DNA from: Halichondria panicea
Lineage: Eukaryota; Porifera; Demospongiae; Suberitida; Halichondriidae
Direction of reading: 5' to 3'
Length of the DNA: 64,000 nucleotides
NCBI RefSeq assembly: GCF_963675165.1
Contig: NC_087385.1
Coordinates: forward strand, 4,326,412-4,390,411
Shown: positions 20,776-31,500 of the stretch, one piece after another
Position numbering within the stretch: the stretch's first letter is position 1
How the letters are laid out: the number at the start of each line of letters is the position of its first letter
The notes under the pieces: model-generated
The model's database searches: none
Seen by the model: only the letters and a program-made list of their open reading frames with translations
What the model was told of the DNA's origin: nothing
Translations under genes and position numbers: made by a program

Positions 20776-20951
20776 TCCCATGGGAATTTCCCTCATCACG
20801 AAAATTCTTGTGGCTTGAACCTTGTCAACATGTCTACAGTGTAACTAGATCTAGTCTATAGATAATTATAGTCTCTGTAGTCAGAGGGAACTATGTTGAA
20901 ATACAGGTCTCTGTGCAACATATAATAGGTTTGACAATTAGCTATAGGCAT

Positions 20952-20990
20952 ATGGAGCCTAAGAAAAATGAATGCTCTGCTGAAGCATAG
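20952..20990 (+). promoter_or_regulatory. Ancestral start turned into a 12-codon upstream ORF
   Basis: ATG at 20952 begins the same MEPKKNECSAEA found in copy B, but a 27-bp insertion introduces TAG at 20988-20990. If the ancestral start is still in the mRNA it makes a short upstream ORF ending 20 bp before the ATG used by copy D. Confidence 0.7.
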
Positions 20991-21013
20991 ATATAAGAAG
21001 GGAGATATCTATG
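20987..21013. repeat. 27-bp insertion with inverted ends flanked by GCTGAAGC
   Basis: ATAGATAT ... ATATCTATG, absent from copy B, with GCTGAAGC on both sides (20979-20986, 21014-21021). It supplies both the new stop and the new in-frame ATG (21011) of copy D. Could be a tiny transposon footprint or a templated repair insertion. Confidence 0.6.
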
Positions 21014-24000
21014 GCTGAAGCTGTTGGACGACCAGATTTTTACGGCATCTCACCTGGAGAAGTTCTTTATCAAAGTGGAGACTCATTCAAGAGGTATATG
21101 GATGATCATATCGAAACACTTATTCAAAAGATGATTTCGGAGAAGATTATAGGCAGAAAATTTGGTAAAGCGATCAAAAACAAACACAATTCCTTGGATA
21201 TGCTTCTGGCAACAATGAAAAAAATGTCTCTAGAGAAGTTTGTCAAATACCTTCAATTGTTACTAACCATCTCTAAATCTGAAGAACCTGTTGTAAAAAA
21301 GGGAGCGGAAACAGTGGTGGGAAATTTAGAGGATGTGAAAACGATACAAGACAGTGCAAAAAATCTAATGGGATTGATGAAGGGCTCACTTGAAGCAATG
21401 AAACCCGCACCTGGCTCAGATCTACACGCTGTAATCACTGACTTGGTGCATTTTGTTTTGCAAGACGGGCATGTTCAAAGTCAAACCGAATTACAACAAT
21501 TGGATGCACCTAACCTCTCACAACCTTTCCAACCACCAGAAGGAGATCTTGGGAATCCTGAGTTTGGCGTATTCACGAATAAAGGTGGGACTCTCTACTC
21601 TGCACTGCATGGTGTCACTGTGACCATCCCCCCCAAAGCCATCCCTGGAGCCATTCCCAACTTCTACCTCTCCATGCACTTTTATCTGCAACAACCGTTC
21701 ACTCTAATGGATGATGCAGACCCTTGCTCTGTGATAGTGTGGATATATCAAGACCCTCGCTTTCATTTTCTCGAGGACGTCACTGTCAAGATTCCCCACG
21801 CTTCCGTTGTCGATGGCTCCCTCTGTGTATTGACCTGGGGTAAAGACAAACAACTGAACCTCAACACCGAAGTCCCAGCTGACTTTAGTGATGGATACCA
21901 TGCTGTCATCAAAGTCAAGCATTTCTGTCCGAAAGTCGCTGCGAGAAGAAATCCTGTACGAAAATGTACTAAAAAACCTGGAAGTAGTAAAAATATGAAA
22001 AAGATGGAGAATTTGAAAAGTAGCAGTTTGGAGACGTCCATTGAGGAAGGCTTGGTAAGTCTCACTAACAGTACAGAGGCTGTCAACATAAGACCCCTCC
22101 CTCGTCAAGATGCTATCAGTATGGAGTGTGACTCTCCAGCTGTGCCAGTATCACAGGACAGTCTAACGGCCGAGGAAGATGAGTCTGGTTTCAAGTACAG
22201 CATAGCCTGCAGCATGCCCTCTGATCGATCAACGGGAGACTGGAAGGTGCAGTTTGCAGCTTGTCAAAGCAACCCCACAGGGATCTTGGTATGTTGAAAC
22301 TAACAGTATTGTAGACTGACCCACTTACGCATCGTATCTACACATAGTTGTTGTGGCAGTTGGCAGAGAAGTTATTTTGCAAGAATTTTTATCTTTATCG
22401 TGTGGATTATGTTAGAATCAGAGGAGGCTCTTTTGAAATGTGTCCAGAAACTTGGAGTGACAACATTTGGAAGATTGATGCGTCTGAGAAGAAACCATAT
22501 GCAAGTACAAAAGTAATGTGATTATGATGTGTATATATGAGGTACTAAGGGTTCTGTACTTTCACTAAGATTAAGCTATTCAGTGATATAGTTTATGTAT
22601 AAAAGTTAAGAGATAATGATGTGCAGATATATTAAAGAGTTTATAAGCTACGTATTCAGTTATGTGTTTGTGTTATTTGTGCGTTTCTTTCACTATAAAG
22701 CTATTCAGTGTTCATTATTTTCAGATATTTGAGAAACAGATACTGTCTGCCTCATCTAAGGCAAAACTGCCTGGGCAGGCCTTTCATAATCCCCCTAGAC
22801 TGTGTTATGACGTGTATCACTTGAGTGAGAATGTCCATTCCAAGCTGCACTGCTGGATGTATGCACAGAGAGCGCGCACTGATAACGGTTGTACACCCTG
22901 CTTCATTATCACATCCACTCCAGTGGAAAAGATACCCATTACTAAGAATGGTAATTAATGTACACACATGTCTAGCAGCATAATTATTATCTTGGGTTCG
23001 CATACGAGGTATACGGTAGTGTGTGTGTGTGTGTGTGCGTGCGTGCGTAGACTGCTCTACAGCTGCTCAATGATAATTGAAGTGCAAGCAATAGTGTCTA
23101 CACAGGCTTCTAGTCACGATTAGGATTTGATTGTTTACGCTTCATACTCGAGTTATGGCCAGTTTTGCTTACTTTAAAGGCTTTTGCAGACTCTTGCGTA
23201 GCAAAATCTGTTGATATAGCATAGCTATTTTACTACCGGGGTGTCATACCAGTTTTGCTTACTTTGAAGGCTTTTGCAGACTCTTGCGTAGCAAAATCTG
23301 TTAGCTATTTTACTACCAGGGTGTCATAGAGGGGGAAAGGGAGGATAATCATATCCCCCCTGGCTCAAATCCCCCCCCCCCCTCTAAAATTTGCGTTCAG
23401 GTACTAGTTGCAGTGGCGGATCCAGGAATGTTAAAAGGGAGGTTCCAAAACGTTAAAAAAAAAGGTCATCACTTTTCCTAAGCAATGAGCATGCGCATTA
23501 GAGTATTTAGAGAGCCCTACCCACATATCAATTGCATGAAATCATCCTAGTAACTACAGATATAGATCACGATCATTCAAGCTGAGTTGCTAGCTATAGT
23601 AAGTTGATCTCCAGTGTGTTCTTGTGTGAAAGGGGGGTTCCATGGAACCCATGGAACCTGTCTGGATCCACCACTGAGTTGTATGACGAGAATGCTAAGG
23701 CAACCCTAGCCTCGGTCCCAGGCCGATTTTTTTTAATAGAACGAAGTTGAAAAATACGTTCAATTGGAGACGGATCGGCCTGGGGTCGAGGCTAAGGCAA
23801 CCCCAAAACCCACCGTAATTCACCTAAGACCTGACCACCTAATTAACAAACATCCAGGGGGGGCATGTCCCTGTGTTTTCCGCCTGCCTTTATTCCCCCC
23901 CTCTACTTCAAAGCGCTAGCTATTGGTAGCTGCACTGCAAAGCCACACAGTTTGCAGCTATTGGATTTTGAACTTTCAGCATCCTTTTTAGCAACAATTA

Positions 24001-24897
24001 TGGTCATCATTTCCCACTCATTTCCTGCATGCAAATGTAATAATGTACATGTGTGTAATAATAGTCTGCTAGTACTATAGATTCTTTGCCGTAAAGCTTT
24101 GGCACCGAGGCATCAGCACCCGCAGTGCTTTCATTATTACAGCTAATTTTGATTTCATATAATTGCTTCTACTCCTCCTAGGTGACAGAGTCCTATTCAC
24201 CAGTCCCTATCTCTATGCCGTTGACAGTGACATCATCAAACTTCTCAATCACCAAGGCCAGAACATCATTCTTGATACTCTAACGTCCGAACACCTCAAG
24301 TTCCTCGCAGATATCAGTCTCCAGTTACCTGAAATTCAACGACTGTGCGAAGCATTGAACATAGGGTACAGGCCTAATGAAAAAGAAGATACCTTTACAA
24401 TTCTCGGCAATTGGGTGGCCAGTCAAGGCGGAGACGCTAGCTTGATACGACTCAAGAAGCAACTCAGGACTGTAGATATTGTCGACATTGCTGTGTGTGA
24501 GAACAAAGACTCGAGTGTCCTGCTCAGTCCACACCTAGAACATTGTTTGATTCTGGACATTTTCACAAAAGATAGGTCGGCACCAAGTTATAAAGCCCTG
24601 CTAGATCTGTCTGGAAAGTTGGAACACTGCTGGAAGGATGTTGGCCGTCTACTAGGAATCGCACCTAACGAGTTAGAGAAGATTGTTCTACAGGAGAAAT
24701 CGTTTAATATTATCGATCCACCGTCGTACCAACTGATTTTCAATTGGCAGAGGAGAGAGGGGAGGGGAGCTACCTTCGGGGCACTCTTCAAGGCCATTCA
24801 TCGAGTGTTCCACCATCAACCATTGTTAATCAATGATGCTCATCTATTCTGTGTTCATTATGTTCATGAACATCTACCCATCCATGCGGTGCATTAG
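21011..24897 (+). CDS. CARD-like / ZU5 / tandem death-like domain protein, copy D
   Basis: Exons 21011-22288, 22348-22500, 22725-22950 and 24182-24897 give 790 residues. Domain order is as in copy B: CARD-like helices at about 24-90 (SFKRYMDDH, LIQKMI, MLLATMKKMSLEKFVKYL), ZU5-like about 185-308 ending H304-F305-C306, basic linker, middle module across exons 2-3, and two death-like domains in exon 4 (WKDVGRLLGIAPNELEKI, NWQRREG). The intron 2 donor is GC (GCAAGTAC), a permitted variant; the other introns are GT-AG. It lacks the long SQD spacer of copy B. The start differs from B because of the 27-bp insertion. Intact, so with B one of two apparently functional full-length copies here. Confidence 0.85.
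23159..23329. repeat. Tandem duplication in intron 3 of copy D
   Basis: Two units starting CCAGTTTTGCTTACTTT and ending GGGGTGTCATA / AGGGTGTCATA (about 90 and 81 bp); the second lacks a short GATATAGCATA segment. Confidence 0.8.
23411..23675. mobile_element. hAT-like MITE (CAGTGGCGGATCC ends)
   Basis: CAGTGGCGGATCCAGG at the left, CTGGATCCACCACTG at the right, AGTTG on both sides (23406-23410, 23676-23680). Independent insertion of the family seen at 1223 and 14795. Confidence 0.75.
23707..23794. mobile_element. 88-bp TAGCCTC element with exact 9-bp target duplication
   Basis: TAGCCTCGGTCCCAGGCCGA ... GATCGGCCTGGGGTCGAGGC with terminal TA, flanked by AGGCAACCC on both sides (23698-23706, 23795-23803). 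It forms an almost complete hairpin. Confidence 0.8.
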
Positions 24898-25505
24898 ATT
24901 CCATTCGCCAAACTATATATTTTTTTATGATGCATATACATGTATACCGGTATAGCTCGTATATACCATTCAATAACCTTCATTTATCATCAGCCATCTA
25001 TCGTAGCCACTTTGACACAGTTACATCATTTTTTCAATTAACTATTATAACATCACTTCCCCCAAAAATTACTAATCTATATATCAAAGCTATGATGTCA
25101 CCAGCTAATAGCAGTGTGCTACATTTAATATAATGTTCAGTTAGGATTTAACATGTGACTTTGAGCCACTGGCACTGGCCACTTTATCGTTGATGATTCG
25201 ACTGGAGAGCTCGGTAGGGGAGGTAGCAAAGATCGAGACGTGGTACGGCTGCAGGGGGGGGGGGGAGTTAGTATTAGAGTTGTGAGTATATATACAGCCA
25301 ATGAGGTAGTCCTCAAAGAACCTATGCTACGAATGGGTATATGAGAATAATCCAGTATAGCTGCGTAAAAGGTTTGCACGCTAAGAAAAAACAAAGTTTT
25401 AGAATGCTTGCAGTGATGAGTGGAAACATCAGAAAAGGGGTCCAGAAACACAAAACTATTTGACGGCTAGTGAGCATACATGTAGGGGAAAGTATGATTG
25501 TTACT
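24898..25505. other. 3' flank of copy D
   Basis: No gene supported. Matches the flank of copy B up to about 25415; afterwards the sequence is unique until the element at 25506. Confidence 0.6.
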
Positions 25506-26268
25506 CAGGGTTTCATACAGGATTTTTAGCCAAGGGGGGGAAATGACGACGGCCGTACGCCGTTGAAAATTTGGCAGAATGATTGTCTAAGGTGCAATTT
25601 GGAGGTTTTTGTGCTTAGTCTAGTTCTTAACTGTTCTTACTGCATTGTACACCTTCACCTCACCTGAAAAAAACATTAAGCAAAGCAGAAAAGGTACTCA
25701 AATTGACCTTTAGTGTGTGTACAGAGCCTATGGTCCCACCATGTACGTTGTAAGGTTTTAAATTTCTAAGGGTATCATCATGTATACATCATTTTGTGTA
25801 TGTAATTTCCTGTCTAAACTTTGACTGTACTATGTGCTAGATGAAATACCGTATAGCGGGAAATTTTCGCGGGCGCACATTTTTGCTATTTGGCTCCAGA
25901 GCCCTCAGCAGAAAATTTCGTGGGTTCTAATATTCGCGGTTCAATGCCAGGAAACCACACCCACCAATAGCTTTGCATGTGAAATACCGGTGCGTGGGAG
26001 TTTATCCCAGTTTTAATTTTCGCGTTAACTACTCTGCCCTCGAAAAACGTGAAATTTTGCACCCCACGAAAATGTCCTGCTATATGGTATATGTATGCAC
26101 TACTGATGTATGTAAGAGGCTTTTTCTTTGATTGATAAATGTAGAATAATTATTATAGCTACATGTACATCTATCTGAATCACTGTACAATTTGGTATGA
26201 CATCATTAATTTTGCATATTTCCAGGGGGGGGAATCCCAGGGCTCCCACCCCTCTGTATGAAACCCTG
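25506..26268. mobile_element. CAGGGTTTCATACAG-ended element
   Basis: CAGGGTTTCATACAGG at the left, CTGTATGAAACCCTG at the right, TTACT on both sides (25501-25505, 26269-26273). 763 bp, no transposase. A second inverted-repeat element is nested at 25845-26090. It ends 34 bp from the stop codon of the ADF-H gene. Confidence 0.75.
25845..26090. mobile_element. CCGTATAGCGGG inverted-repeat element (nested)
   Basis: ATACCGTATAGCGGGAAATT at the left pairs with AATGTCCTGCTATATGGTAT at the right. Relatives are at 28996-29180, 44566-44754, 44970-45170 and 48769-48946. Confidence 0.65.
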
Positions 26269-26302
26269 TTACTATTTGGGTGCATGAAAGTGTGACCATA
26301 TC

Positions 26303-28400
26303 TCAGTTTTCTCTTACCTTAAAGATCCCCTCCAGGTCTCCCTTGTGTGTGCTGATCTTAGCCTTGGCCATGGGTTTGCAGCTCTCACCCATCCATTGAA
26401 TGTACACAAACTTTATGGTTGGGATGTCATCTACCACATCAGTCTGTGTGTGTGTGTGTGTTGTGTGTGGGGGGCAGAACATGACATTGTGTTTGTACAT
26501 TTGTTGTGTGTGTAGTCACCTACCACTTTGACAAGGCTGTACAAAATTTTATCATCAGCTATGAGTTCCTTGACGTCCTCCACAGCACCAGGTCCAGAGC
26601 CACAGGCCACGAGAGGGTTTTTAGGGTTGTTGCCCTCATAATAGCAAGCACACCTACGGTAGAAATAGGAGACTACTGTAACAATGGATCATAATATATA
26701 CCTTTGGTTTGGTAGGGTTTAGTTACAGTGTGAGGCACGCAAACATCGTAAGGAATAGCCACTTAGAAGGGAGGGGGGGTTTGCTCAGTGTGTATGCGCT
26801 ACTCACCAGGTAGTGGTAGAGTTATCGTCTCTGACATCAGCAATGGAGTCGTGGACTGACTGATCAACCTTCATGCCTGGATCAATGTATTAATGATGAG
26901 CCTAATGTAGCTATCACATACAATTCCATGTATAGAGCAAGTAATCACTTGTGAATTATATTACCTCCTGTTCCCTTGGAGACCCCGGTGAAGGATGATC
27001 CCATCTTGCCTATCTTACCCTGGTTGGCACTCCTAGTGGGTGTGGAGCCAACGTGTGTGTCCATCTTGGTGGAGGTCCCCGACATGAACCCACGCTCCTG
27101 GAGGGGTGGTAGACAAGGTAACTAATAAGTAAAAGTGCTAGTACTATCAGAAAATCATATCCAAACTAGGGTGTGCTAGACAATGCAGATAATTGGGTGG
27201 AACAGTGTGGTGAATGAACTTACTTGTCTCACTTTGCCCTCAGAGGCCTCCAACACCTTGCTCTTCGTGCCACTGTATGTAGAGTGTGTGGCAGAGGTGA
27301 ATCACATTACTCAAAGCAAATGTGAATCTTAGCAAGCTATGATGATGGTAAACATACGTCTGCTCCTGTAGTCTTGTTCTGATGTGCTCCCCTGTTACCT
27401 CATCCTTACTTTCCACCTCATAACTCAAATGGTAGGGCTGCAAGTGAGTTTATAATTACATAGATTCATAATTGTGTACACTTTTATACTGATACAAAAA
27501 CAAACAACGGTAGCCATGACAGCCACAGGTATGCCCTTTAATGGAGGCAGTGAAAACATACAATAGCAGCATTCCATGGCCATCACTCTGCCAAATATGA
27601 GCAGAGAAGAGCCTACTAGTATAGCCAGAGGAGAATAGATACTATGCTAGGAATTCATTGCAGCTAGTCCAACACAAGGGGATGCTTTACCATCACCGTA
27701 TGCCACGCCTAACAAAAAAGCTAAACACTAAAGGCCATTAAAGTTGAATAGAACAATACAAACACACAGGACAACAAGAGAGGACCGACTCACGTTAAAG
27801 TGTTTTTCGATGCTCCCGTGAATGACACCCAATTTTCCTTTCTTGGTAAAGGGCACACTCGTACCAGTCCATCTAATGTACACAAACTTGATTGTGGTGG
27901 ACATGTCAAACGTCTCCTCCAGACGAACTGAAGGGAGAGGGACAGAATCTCATAACCATTAAGTATACGTTTTGTAGATCTACTACAGAGAATTAAGAAT
28001 GCACATAGCACACTAACAAACTAAGGGTGGATATTGTCCACACAACACATTCACCCCGCAGTGTACTAAACACTAGGTGACAGCATTCCTAGACTGGCCA
28101 GCTTACCTAGTCCATACATGAACTGGGCGTCGTCAATACTTTCCACCATCTCCTCCAGACCTCCAGTCCCAGAGCCCACATAGGTGACCACGTTGGGGTT
28201 CCCATCAGCATGCCCAAATAGTGCCCTGAGTGGACAGGGTAGCAGTCAGTGCAGTCAGTGTTGTGTGTGTGCAGTGGGGTGGGGTGACACACACCACACA
28301 TCCACTCTACTCACCAATTAGTCTGGCTGGCATCAGATCTCACATCAGCTAGGGCTGCTCTGAAGGCGTCTGGATCATTGATAGCTGCTTCAGTGGACAT
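26303..28400 (-). CDS. Tandem ADF-H (coactosin-like) protein
   Basis: Minus-strand exons 28315-28400, 28107-28225, 27794-27927, 27358-27437, 27224-27272, 26965-27097, 26807-26876, 26524-26653 and 26303-26443 give about 313 residues. Two ADF-homology domains: the first has SQTNWALFGH, ESIDDAQFMYGL, TIKFVYIRWTGTSVP and a C-terminal NPYHLSYEVESKDEV; the second repeats VKELIADDKILYSLVKV and TIKFVYIQWMGESC. A Gly/Ser/Thr/Lys linker lies between. ADF-H proteins bind actin; the coactosin branch binds filaments without severing. The second domain lacks the terminal strand/helix of the first: after IFK the reading frame goes through a GTAAGA donor-like sequence and stops at VREN. Beyond that are only transposons and copy D flank, so the 3' end may be truncated or further exons lost. 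Confidence 0.75.
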
Positions 28401-28545
28401 CTTGCACTAGCACTGTACTTTCCTGGATTAATTCGAGTCAAAAATTATTATTAACTATGCAACCCCACCCATAATGAGTTAAATAACGACCTTTGCCCTT
28501 TAGCGGTTTAGGGCGGGAGAACTGAACCAAGAAATTCGAAAGAAG
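28401..28545. promoter_or_regulatory. Bidirectional promoter region, ADF-H gene / TUBGCP3
   Basis: 145 bp separate the two divergent start codons, so both promoters must lie here or in transcribed 5' regions. No TATA box at a convincing position. Confidence 0.6.
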
Positions 28546-31500
28546 ATGACTTCCTTCAGGGCCAAGCAAAGCAGAGAAGGGACAGTTCCAGAGTTGCTAA
28601 ATGAACTCTGTTCCTTGTATGCAGGGAAGAATGGAGGTAGAAAAGTCTATCTGTGCACTTTTGTAAAGATATTCTAATGTAGCACACCCTGTAATCATGA
28701 TACAATCATTTTTACCTCTCCAGACAAGTTAAACAGACTGTATGCACTGACGTCATCTGTACTTAGGAGGTACGAATCTCTAAATGCACACTGGAATGAA
28801 ATTATTGTATGACTCATACTCTCAGCAATTCAATACCTTGTGTACTGCCCGACGCCCTCAGGCTGACGGAAACTATCCAAAAATCTAGTGAGTCTAATTT
28901 TAGTATTACTTAGGGAGATCTACCCAGTGTTATATAATTGGTTGCTTTGGATTGTATAACGATCGACGATTTCACATTGTCATTAACTTTCTGTAATATC
29001 GTATAGCGCGCAGATTGCTCAAACTAAGCATTCCGCGGATTTTATTTTCGAGGATAGAGGTTCAAATGACCATACCCCTACAGTTTCAACCGGAAGTAGA
29101 CATGAGGTTCAAGGTTAATCCTCGAAAACCTCAAAAATTTACTGCCTCGAAAATACGGTACTTTTCGTCCTGCTATTAATAACCGGTAAACAACTTTCCA
29201 ACAAAGAAAGACCGTAGACTCTCTTAAGAATCAATGCTATGTACTATGTAGATCCATCTCCTCCTAACACACACACACACACACACACACCAGTGTCGAG
29301 ACAGGCCAGAGAGGGTGACGCTCTTCTCTTTGTGGAGCTCAACGGGAAGCTATCCAATCAGAGGATCATCCAGAGGCCGGCCGCTCTCCTTACATTCCTC
29401 CAGACACTCATGGCCGACTCTGGCTTTGGGCTCAGGGATTATAGTCTACCCAATGAGGTGAGAACTCATTGTTCGCTTGTTGGTAGTATAGTATTCCTAA
29501 ACTGCAGCCCAGTCTGGATTGCATTACAATTCTGTAAAATGATATGATTGTGCTTGCTTTTGCTTTTTGCTACGTATTTACACATCCTTAAACGTTTTCT
29601 TAACCGATTATTTAGCCATCCAGCCCAGTCTACTTACTTATGTGCTGTGTGGCACAGTAAATTGTAGACCCCAAGCTAATAACGATTATGCACTGTGATT
29701 GTAGCATTATAATTATTTTGCATGCATGGTGGTATGATCTTTCAAACAGTCTAAATACTGAATGCTTACTTATAATTATGGCAACTTTGCTTTATGCTGT
29801 GTGTGTACAGTAAATTGTAGCTAATTACGATTATGCAAGTTTTCTTTCCAATTATTTAGCCCTCCACTCCTCCAGGTCCCGTTGCTGACAGCCTCCCAGA
29901 GCCACCTCCTCCCCATGCCCAGTGACTCAGTGACATTGGTGGGCTCCAGTGGAATTGGCAGCATGGCCAGCGGAGAGCTCTCCTCACTGCACTCTCATAG
30001 CAGACACACCCAGTCAAAGTGAGGGACAGGAATAGTGCCAGTACATACCTGAATCAGCAACAAAATGGTTGCATTTGCTGTTGCTTCTCAGACACTACCT
30101 AACCAGAGGAGGTTTGCCATGCGTCATCAATCATGTGATGTCTGCTCACGTTACCATAGATACCGAACAACTGTAAAAAAAAAGTTATGGCTAACTCTTG
30201 CTTTGCTGAGCTACCTGGCTAGCTGTGTCTGTTGTCTGGCGAGGGGATTGCTGGGGATCGGGCTGGTTAATGAATGCTTTATATTCAAAGTAGCCAGAGA
30301 GATACATAAATGTTGCCTTCAGTCTCCAATGATCGTGCAACACCAGCTAGAAGTTTAAATAGAATATCATTGTCAATTGCTGTGCCAGTTCAGCAAAAAA
30401 GTGGTGAACGTAATAATTGTCTAACTTCCTCTACTACCTAACCTAAAACTAGCCACTAATTAGGAATTGTACCAACCTCTGTTCGATGTTTTCCTGATTT
30501 GTAACACCCACTCTTTTAATACTCTCCTGTCCTCCACTTATTATGGTTTGCTATTGCTGCAGTCATGACCTGTTTGGAGGCACCCCTCACCCTCAGTCGT
30601 CCTCCACACCCTTCACAGTCCCTCACATAATGGGCAGGCCAAGAGAGGCCTGGTCTGCTACTCCCCTGGATCGATACTCTGTCACTAGGCCAGTGGGATC
30701 TGATCAGGACGGTTAGTATCATCACATGCATTCATATACTGGGTATGTACTCTTGTTTAATTATTTACCCCTCCAGTTCAACTGTCAGAGAGTGTGCTGG
30801 TGAGGGATCTAATCTTTGTCTTCCAGAATATCGAAGGAGAGCACATCCACTATGACAGCAAAGAGGATGCCTTTAGACTGGATAAGAAAGTGAGTATACT
30901 CTACTGCCAATATATAGAATGAGCACTTTACCTAGTCAGGGCTGTATTGAGGGGGGTAATTCACCCCCCCCCCCCAGGATCTGGCAAATTCATTTGTACT
31001 GCTATAATTCTGATGACTTCGCCAGTGAATTTGTACCTGTATTAGTGAATATTCATGTATTAGCGAAATCAGCAGTAATGGGCTCCTGGCGAAATTTAAC
31101 ATCCATCACCAGTATGTAGCATTTACCTGTGGTCTTTGTCTACAGGTGTGTGTTTCCCCTTCTGTCCGAGAGCTGACTCACAAGCTGGCTGAGCTGGGCT
31201 GGTTGCACAGGAAAATCAAGCAGTTCATTGACTCCAAGCTCAGAGACAAGACACAGGGATTAGTGTGTCAGGTAACCATTACCATTTACCAGATGCTCGT
31301 AGCTTCCAGCTAAACACTTGTTTACCTAAGCCTAAGAAAACACTCTTTATATTGCCGTTGTTGACTCCAAGCTCAGAGACAAGACACAGGGATTAGTGTG
31401 TCAGGTAACTTACCGGTGCTGGTAACTTCCAGCTAAACACTTTGTTTACCTAAGCCTAAGAAGACACTCTTTACCCTTGCCTTTGTTACCTTGGTTGTGA

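Larger units (their letters stand above)
18770..20790 (-). pseudogene. Kelch-repeat protein remnant
   Basis: Minus-strand fragments read as kelch blades: GGCGVILENKLYVWG (about 20625-20690), HPFDVLDLSTNEWF after one frame change (about 20420-20490), LGSSLSVHHMHPSRTIILFSG (about 20340-20410) and SHRAVLFGGNGSLV (about 18785-18830). An acidic Ser/Asp/Glu stretch lies between (about 20545-20590). Frames are interrupted by stops and shifts and two transposons sit inside, so this is a decayed gene. Sponge genomes carry many kelch genes; the parent is not in the window. Confidence 0.5.
17260..20951. other. Long spacer between copies C and D
   Basis: No intact gene. Holds 3' flank of copy C (to about 17700), a TAGCCTC-ended hairpin (17905-17957), kelch-gene remnants on the minus strand (about 18770-20790), a second TAGCCTC hairpin (19468-19526), a pogo-like MITE with a nested element (19545-19999), and an AG microsatellite (20735-20772). 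Confidence 0.6.

Noticed and set aside
30065-30358. 97-residue plus-strand frame in TUBGCP3 intron 5
   Set aside because: No family resemblance, lies wholly in an intron, and good splice sites at 30018 and 30563 bypass it.
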